This document shows positions 6,152 to 10,592 of a stretch of 10,592 bases of DNA, piece by piece. The DNA lies in assembly GCA_026989045.1 (NCBI GenBank), contig JALSJY010000111.1:1-10592 (forward strand), given 5' to 3'. This DNA comes from Hyphomicrobiales bacterium (GTDB lineage: Bacteria > Pseudomonadota > Alphaproteobacteria > Rhizobiales > Devosiaceae). Every line of letters begins with the position of its first letter. Position 1 is the stretch's first letter. A model generated the notes under the pieces. It was not told the DNA's origin. It was given only the letters and a program-made list of their open reading frames with translations, and searched no databases. The translations under genes and the position numbers were made by a program.

Positions 6152-6726
6152 GAGCAGCCCTCTTTTGTTACTATTGGCATTGTGTTGATTGTGCCGCCAA
6201 AACCAGAGAGAACAGAGGCATCATAGAGGGTTAATATTAGCTCAAAATAACCCTTTCCTTCAATTTCTAGCCAGTTTCCTGAACTTAATTTTGTGCCGAC
6301 GTGAATAGTTGCAATGCCATTATTTGCGCGTGAGATACGTTTTGAGTGCATGGATTGAGTGCTGTTTTTGGGTGTGATAGAGTGGCCATCTGGGGCAGAG
6401 GCTCTTAATGTCCAGAAATTAGCTATAGGAGTAGTGCCAGTGATTGAATAATTACATTCTCGTAAAAGCAATTCACCATCACTATCGCGTTGAGCGATGA
6501 ATTGCACTCCTTCTGATCGGCCCAGTTGTAATGTGCTACCAAGTGCAACAAAAGTTTTGGTATAGGGGTCTGGATTGGGTGTGCCAACATTTGCCCAAGT
6601 AGACCAAGAGCCAATGTGATATGTGCCAAGAAAGCGCCCATCTGCTAGGGAATAATAGCTTAGACCCAAACCAACAAAAAGTGCTGTGAATATCATAGCA
6701 AGAAAATTTGGAGTGAATCTATTCAT
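6148..6726 (-). CDS. Small DUF1214-type membrane protein
   Basis: The 192-residue product has an N-terminal membrane segment (about 6-28) and a periplasmic domain matching the short DUF1214 proteins of Hyphomicrobiales. The matching parts are NPDPYTKTFVALGSTLQLG, then GVQFIAQRDSDGELLLREC, then FWTLRASAPDG, and a C-terminal GNWLEIEGKGYFELILTLYD stretch. The cysteine pair near residues 91 and 191 could form a disulfide across the domain. The ATG at 6726 lies inside the 3' end of the penicillin-binding protein gene (eight-base overlap), and its stop overlaps the next start, so all three are one coupled unit. The ribosome site is weak (GAGA), consistent with coupling. The function is unknown; partnership with the DUF1254 protein is inferred from gene pairing. 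Confidence 0.8.
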   Translation of the reverse strand: MNRFTPNFLAMIFTALFVGLGLSYYSLADGRFLGTYHIGSWSTWANVGTPNPDPYTKTFVALGSTLQLGRSEGVQFIAQRDSDGELLLRECNYSITGTTPIANFWTLRASAPDGHSITPKNSTQSMHSKRISRANNGIATIHVGTKLSSGNWLEIEGKGYFELILTLYDASVLSGFGGTINTMPIVTKEGCS

Positions 6727-8860
6727 TAAGAATCTCTGCTGTTTCTGGCCTAGTTGAATTATTATTTTTAATTATATTGTTAAGTTTTTGAGCAATGTCT
6801 AACAATTTTCCAGCGGCAAGCGGCTGTAAAATTGGTGGGCGTTTATTTATTATATTTTCTGAATCGCCTTCTTCATTATTTGTAATATTAAGGGGTTGAG
6901 GTTCAAAATCTACTCCATAAAGTGGCTTTATTTCTATATTTGTGTGAGCAAATTCCATAAATTTCTGCCAAATCATTGCTGGTAATGAGCCACCTGTTAG
7001 ACGTTTAGTTGGAAGGTAATTATCGTTGCCCATCCAAACGGCGGCGACATAATTTCCGGTAAACCCTGCAAACCAAGCATCTCGATAAGATGAAGTTGTG
7101 CCTGTTTTGCCTGCAGCTGGCACGCCTTCAACTTGTGCCCTGCGTCCTGTGCCTGAAACAACAACATTGCGCATCATCATATTCATATTTTTGGCAGTTT
7201 CTTCACTAAGTATACGCTTAGCAGGGGGCTTTTGGCGAGCATCATAAACCACCTCATTGGTAAGTGTTGTAATTCGGGAGATTGCAAAAGCTGGTGTTTT
7301 GAGGCCTGAATTTGCAAGAACTGCATATGAAGATGTCATATCAAGCACGCTAACTGATGCAACCCCTAGTGCTAGAGAGCGGGTTACTGGGAAGTCATTT
7401 GTGATGCCCATTTTATGCGCCATATCGGCTATGGCTTGGCGGCCAGTGTGGATTGAAAGTCTAACTGGAACAGTATTTATTGAGCGGGTAAAAGCATTTA
7501 ATAATGTTACTTGCCCACGATAAGAACGATTGTAATTTTGTGGGCACCAGTTGCCAATACATACTGGTCTATCACTTATAAGAGTTTTTGGACTATATTT
7601 GCCTGTTTCAAAAGCTGTTGCATAAACAAATACCTTAAATGAGGATCCTGGTTGGCGGGTTGATGCTGTGGCTCTATTATATTGGCTTTTGCCATAATCT
7701 AAGCCACCCACCATTGCTCTTACTGCGCCTTTGGTGTCGGTTACAACAATTGCGGCTTGATTGACGCCGTATCTTTCACCATTTTCTCGAATGACTGAAT
7801 CAACAGCTTTTTTTGCAAAATTTTGTAATATGGGATCAAAAGTAGTTCTAACAATAAAGCCTATTTCTTTACGATCTGCGATGGTTTTTTTAACCTCTTG
7901 GAATGCCCAATCAAGAAAATAATTTGGCGAATTGATTTCATTATGGCGTTCGATATGTATAGCTGGAAAGCGTTGTGCTGCGGTGATTTGGCCTGCTGTT
8001 AAAAACCCTGCTTCAACCATGTTTAAGAGAACATCATTTGCTCTTCCTCTTGCTGCGGCTAAATCAATATGGGGTGCATAGCGGCTTGGGGCTTTAAATA
8101 GGCCTGCCATCATGGCAGCTTCGGCAAGGGTTAAATCTTGCACTTTTTTGTTAAAATAATAATCAGCTGCGGCAACAACGCCAAAATTACCGCCCCCCAT
8201 ATAGGCGCGATCAAAATATAATTTTAAGATTTCGTCTTTGCTGAAATGAGCTTCAAGCCAAAGAGATAAAAATGCTTCCTTTATTTTGCGTTCAAATGTT
8301 CTCTCTGATGAAAGAAAGAGGGTTTTAGCTAATTGTTGGGTTATTGATGAGCCGCCCTCAACTACCGAATTTGCCTGAGCATTTGATATTGCAGCTCTTA
8401 GAATGCCAAGTGGATCTATACCTAAATGTTCATAAAAACGTCTGTCTTCTGTTGCGAGAGTCGCTTTTATTAAATAATCGGGGAGTTGATTTAATTCTAC
8501 TGAATTATCACTTCTTATTCCACGCCGCCCTATTTCTGCTCCATATCTATCAAGAAAGATAATGGCATAGTCTTCGGCCTTGTTGAATTCTCCTGATGCG
8601 GTTTCGTCAAATGCAGGCAATGCTAATGCTAGCATTAGCACGGCTCCGATTGCTCCAAATGATAGACCGTCTGAGAGAAGTTCAACTATAAAGCGGCGGA
8701 AGCCTGAGACATGGAAAAAAGACATTAAGTCTTCAAATCGTGTGTATTTACGCGCTAGTGATTGAAAAAAATTATATAGGGAGGAATCAAGCCAAGCGTC
8801 AGCACTAAGCAAGTAATTTTTTTTATTGCTGATTTTGTTATTTTTAGGCTGTTTTGGCAC
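6719..8860 (-). CDS. Class A penicillin-binding protein (bifunctional transglycosylase/transpeptidase), PBP1A-like
   Basis: This enzyme should polymerise lipid II into glycan strands and cross-link the stem peptides at the outer face of the inner membrane. A cytoplasmic N-terminus of about 65 residues precedes one membrane segment (about 66-83). The GT51 domain has ATEDRRFYEHLGID with catalytic E138, then GGSSITQQLAKT (169-180), then LEAHFSKDEILKLY with the second glutamate E203. The transpeptidase domain has SSFK with nucleophile S406 and K409, SIN (460-462) and KTGT (585-588). All key residues are present. The 713-residue length is shorter than E. coli PBP1A, so the large inserted outer-membrane-docking region is absent. 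The C-terminal tail of about 70 residues is polar and asparagine-rich. The start is GTG 8860; upstream in frame a stop comes before any other start. The ribosome site is weak. It leads an operon with the DUF1214 and DUF1254 genes. Confidence 0.93.
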   Translation of the reverse strand: MPKQPKNNKISNKKNYLLSADAWLDSSLYNFFQSLARKYTRFEDLMSFFHVSGFRRFIVELLSDGLSFGAIGAVLMLALALPAFDETASGEFNKAEDYAIIFLDRYGAEIGRRGIRSDNSVELNQLPDYLIKATLATEDRRFYEHLGIDPLGILRAAISNAQANSVVEGGSSITQQLAKTLFLSSERTFERKIKEAFLSLWLEAHFSKDEILKLYFDRAYMGGGNFGVVAAADYYFNKKVQDLTLAEAAMMAGLFKAPSRYAPHIDLAAARGRANDVLLNMVEAGFLTAGQITAAQRFPAIHIERHNEINSPNYFLDWAFQEVKKTIADRKEIGFIVRTTFDPILQNFAKKAVDSVIRENGERYGVNQAAIVVTDTKGAVRAMVGGLDYGKSQYNRATASTRQPGSSFKVFVYATAFETGKYSPKTLISDRPVCIGNWCPQNYNRSYRGQVTLLNAFTRSINTVPVRLSIHTGRQAIADMAHKMGITNDFPVTRSLALGVASVSVLDMTSSYAVLANSGLKTPAFAISRITTLTNEVVYDARQKPPAKRILSEETAKNMNMMMRNVVVSGTGRRAQVEGVPAAGKTGTTSSYRDAWFAGFTGNYVAAVWMGNDNYLPTKRLTGGSLPAMIWQKFMEFAHTNIEIKPLYGVDFEPQPLNITNNEEGDSENIINKRPPILQPLAAGKLLDIAQKLNNIIKNNNSTRPETAEILNE
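8621..8640. repeat. Perfect 20-base palindrome inside the penicillin-binding protein gene
   Basis: TGCTAATGCT is followed directly by its exact reverse complement AGCATTAGCA. It encodes part of the membrane segment (about residues 74-80, leucine/methionine/alanine codons). Alternating Leu and Ala codons can generate such symmetry by chance, so function is uncertain. Confidence 0.7.
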
Positions 8861-8897
8861 GCTTGTCTTTCTATAGCAGTTATTTTATTATTACAAA

Positions 8898-8925
8898 CTT
8901 ATATGTGTTGTTTGAGAGATAGCAA
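8898..8925 (-). promoter_or_regulatory. Candidate sigma-70 promoter for the penicillin-binding protein operon
   Basis: Read on the minus strand, TTGCTA (8920-8925) is followed after 16 bases by TATAAG (8898-8903), giving four and five matches to the -35 and -10 consensus. It lies 38 bases before GTG 8860. The -35 box is only five bases from the divergent ATG at 8931, so the two genes share a very compact control region. Confidence 0.4.
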
Positions 8926-8930
8926 AGTCA

Positions 8931-9386
8931 ATGGTCTTTTATAAAGAAAAAACTCTAAACGAGATGACAAAAGAGGAATGGGAGCTTCTTTGTGATCAAT
9001 GTGGTAGATGTTGTTTAATTAAACTTGAAGATGAGGATACAGGGGAATTTTTATATTCTGATGTGCGTTGTGTTTTGTTATGTGAAAAGAGTTCTCAGTG
9101 TAAAGATTATGACAGACGAAAAGAAATTGTTCCAGATTGTATTAAGCTTACTCCACAAAATATAGGTGAAATTAAGTGGATACCAAATACTTGTGCATAT
9201 TTAAAGCTTGCAAAGGGGAAGGATCTTTCTTATTGGCATCCGCTTGTTGCTGGCGATACACAAAAAATGAAAGATGCCGGAGTGTCTATTTCACAACGAT
9301 ACACGCTTAGTTCTAGTGACATTACTGATGAAGAATATATTGAACATATTGTTGAGTGGCCTAATTTAGAGCCTGAAGAAGAGTGA
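8931..9386 (+). CDS. YcgN family cysteine-cluster protein (UPF0260)
   Basis: The 151-residue product fits the YcgN/UPF0260 family in length and motifs. It opens with KTLNEMTKEEWELLCDQCGRCC, here residues 7-28, containing the cluster C21-C24-C27-C28, and continues KLEDEDTGEF. Further cysteines are C47, C51, C57, C70 and C88, with the CxYLKLAKGKDLSYWHPL segment near 88-104. The cysteine pattern suggests metal or iron-sulfur binding, but to my knowledge the biochemical role of the family is not established. The protein is cytoplasmic, with no signal or membrane segment. The ATG at 8931 has no strong ribosome site; ATG 8964 is a possible alternative but would cut the conserved N-terminus. It is divergent from the penicillin-binding protein gene and ends one base from the convergent FlhB-like gene. 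Confidence 0.88.
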   Translation: MVFYKEKTLNEMTKEEWELLCDQCGRCCLIKLEDEDTGEFLYSDVRCVLLCEKSSQCKDYDRRKEIVPDCIKLTPQNIGEIKWIPNTCAYLKLAKGKDLSYWHPLVAGDTQKMKDAGVSISQRYTLSSSDITDEEYIEHIVEWPNLEPEEE

Positions 9387-9387
9387 T

Positions 9388-9675
9388 TTATTGCTGCTTG
9401 TTGTTTTGGGTACGAAGAACAAAGCCTATAACTTCTGCTACTGCTTCGAATAATTCTATTGGAATTGTTTCATCTAGTTCAACGCCGCTTAATGCCTCGG
9501 CGAGTATTGGGTTTGTTTCTATTATTATGTCATTTTCTTTTGCTAGATCTATTATACGTTGGGCTATTTCACCATAACCTTTGGCAATTAGCTTTGGTGC
9601 ATCATCGCTTTCTTTGTCATATTTTAGTGCGATAGCTATATCGTGTTCTATTTCGTCTTTTTTATCATTGCTCAT
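9388..9675 (-). CDS. FlhB C-terminal-like protein (EscU/YscU/HrcU export switch family)
   Basis: The 95-residue protein corresponds to only the cytoplasmic C-terminal domain of FlhB, the flagellar/type III export substrate-specificity switch. It has AIALKYD (14-20), then APKLIAKGYGEIAQRIIDLA (26-45), the ENDIIIETNPILAEAL stretch (47-62) and the closing IPIELFEAVAEVIGFV (71-86), all in family order. The four membrane helices of full FlhB are absent. The self-cleavage NPTH site, expected just before AIALKY, is replaced here by EHDI (10-13), so cleavage is not expected. Such free-standing FlhB-like proteins are known beside flagellar genes. The start ATG overlaps the FliK-like stop (ATGA), with GGAG at 9683-9686 seven bases upstream, so it is translated together with that gene. 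It probably acts in or modulates flagellar export; it could be vestigial. Confidence 0.85.
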   Translation of the reverse strand: MSNDKKDEIEHDIAIALKYDKESDDAPKLIAKGYGEIAQRIIDLAKENDIIIETNPILAEALSGVELDETIPIELFEAVAEVIGFVLRTQNNKQQ

Positions 9676-10592
9676 AAATTTGCTCCATATTTGCTTACAG
9701 GTGGTTTTGGAGCGCCGTGGCGAATGTGAATTGATCCTAATTCAAGGCCTTTGTTTGTTAGAGCTTGGTTTAACAAGGGGAGGGTTTTTTCTAGTGAATT
9801 TGCGGTTTCTTCTTTATCTGCCCAAATTGTTGCGTTGATTTTTCTATGCCGAAAGGCGACATCAGCTCCAACTTCGCCTATTTCTTTTAGATAGGTGGAG
9901 AAGCGAATTTGCCAACCATTATCTCCTTGTTGCTCGTTATCGTTTGCATCTTTGGAAAGTTGAAAGCGAATGATATTTGTCTCCCCATTATAGATAAAGG
10001 GCAACTCTAGGTTTGTTTCTTGTGATGAGAGGGCTTGGGCGCGTGCGCCTGCCTCGGGTAGGGAGGTCATTTGAAATAATCTTAGCCGTGATAGTGCTGC
10101 ATCTGATTGTGATAATAGTGAATTGCCGATGTTTTGGGCAGATTGACCTGTTGTTTGTGGTTGGGTTTGCGAATGGCTTGGAGGAGCGTTGGAGCGCGGA
10201 ATAGCTCCCCTTATTGGTGGATTTGGGCGGTTGATATCTGGTTTTTGAGGTTTTGACTGATCGCCTAGCCATTTTGTTAGAGTGGAGCGAAATAATAATA
10301 GCAATAGTTTTAAGTCTGATTGTGTTGTGTTGACTAAAGCCGCAGAATTTTGTGCGCTAGGATTTTGCGCGGCATTTGCCATGATTGATTCCATGAATAC
10401 GCCAGATTGTCTTATCGCGGCTTGAAGGTTTTGGGCGGTTGGCATTTTATCATCAAAATTTAATTGGGCAGTTTGTAATTGCTTTATAGATTTTGTTATT
10501 GCTGGGGGGAGATTGGGCATTTCTTTTGTTAAATTTGCAATATTTGCGAATAGTGCCGCTATGCTATCTTGTTTCGCTATATTGGTTGGAAT
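9672..10592 (-). CDS. FliK-like flagellar hook-length control protein, 5' end beyond the window
   Basis: FliK proteins measure hook length and trigger the export switch by contacting FlhB. The visible part has 306 residues. It contains a helical N-terminal region, a low-complexity proline-, serine- and glutamine-rich linker (roughly visible residues 110-155) and a compact C-terminal domain resembling Flg_hook (about 199-294: FIYNGETNIIRFQLSKD, then WQIRFSTYLKEIGEVGADV, then NATIWADKEE). An ATG occurs at 10520, but the frame stays open through the 24 codons to base 10592. These codons read like the same protein (QDSIAALFANIANL), matching the pattern just before the helical region in related proteins. 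The true start therefore lies outside the window. Coupling to an FlhB-like gene supports a flagellar export role. Homology to FliK is recognisable mainly in the C-terminal domain. Confidence 0.78.
   Translation of the reverse strand: MPTNIAKQDSIAALFANIANLTKEMPNLPPAITKSIKQLQTAQLNFDDKMPTAQNLQAAIRQSGVFMESIMANAAQNPSAQNSAALVNTTQSDLKLLLLLFRSTLTKWLGDQSKPQKPDINRPNPPIRGAIPRSNAPPSHSQTQPQTTGQSAQNIGNSLLSQSDAALSRLRLFQMTSLPEAGARAQALSSQETNLELPFIYNGETNIIRFQLSKDANDNEQQGDNGWQIRFSTYLKEIGEVGADVAFRHRKINATIWADKEETANSLEKTLPLLNQALTNKGLELGSIHIRHGAPKPPVSKYGANL

Noticed and set aside
7257..7523. Plus-strand open frame of 88 codons inside the penicillin-binding protein gene.
   Set aside because: The opposite strand encodes conserved transpeptidase sequence; the frame is a shadow.
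8104..8118. Interrupted palindrome CTGCCAT-C-ATGGCAG in the penicillin-binding protein gene.
   Set aside because: Seven-base arms are expected by chance in a window of this size, and the site lies in conserved transglycosylase codons.
1..10592. Search for mobile elements, CRISPR arrays, toxin-antitoxin pairs and defence genes.
   Set aside because: No transposase, integrase, spaced direct repeats, nuclease or toxin family was seen. Gene content and base composition look uniform and chromosomal.

Overview
The window looks like chromosomal core DNA from an AT-rich alphaproteobacterium, most likely of the Hyphomicrobiales (Rhizobiales). The evidence is the set of families: DUF1491, DUF2336, paired small DUF1214 and DUF1254 membrane proteins, a YcgN-type cysteine-cluster protein, a free-standing FlhB C-terminal-like protein coupled to a FliK-like protein, and a histidine kinase with a PleC/DivJ-like dimerisation domain. 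Codons are strongly A/T-biased throughout. I see no tRNA, rRNA, insertion sequence, phage gene or CRISPR array. The genus cannot be given from sequence alone.

Layout. Bases 1-81 may be the 3' end of a gene that enters from the left. Bases 82-517 are non-coding and hold a large imperfect inverted repeat (125-187) and a tandem repeat (261-289). A plus-strand operon follows: membrane PAS histidine kinase (518-1954), membrane-anchored protein with two peptidoglycan-binding domains (1955-2875), and DUF1491 protein with a TTG start (2884-3243). It ends one base from the convergent DUF2336 gene (3245-4390, minus). A divergent spacer with a CtrA-like box leads to a plus-strand pair: a 61-residue basic protein (4573-4758) and a lipoprotein best started at TTG 4763 (to 5584).

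Facing this pair is a minus-strand operon transcribed from about 8860: class A penicillin-binding protein, then DUF1214, then DUF1254, with overlapping ends. The YcgN-like gene (8931-9386, plus) diverges from the penicillin-binding protein gene. It ends one base from the last minus-strand pair, an FlhB-like protein (9388-9675) and a FliK-like protein. The FliK-like reading frame stays open to base 10592, so its start lies outside the window.

How the genes fit together. The kinase operon and the penicillin-binding protein operon both concern the cell envelope. They encode a membrane kinase beside a peptidoglycan-binding anchor, a bifunctional peptidoglycan synthase with two membrane partners of unknown role, and a lipoprotein. 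The right edge belongs to flagellar or type III export. No complete novel defence or mobile system is visible. The less ordinary observations are the long perfect palindromes inside two envelope genes, the 5' repeats, the NPTH-less FlhB-like protein, the penicillin-binding protein/DUF1214/DUF1254 coupling and the very tight convergent gene ends.
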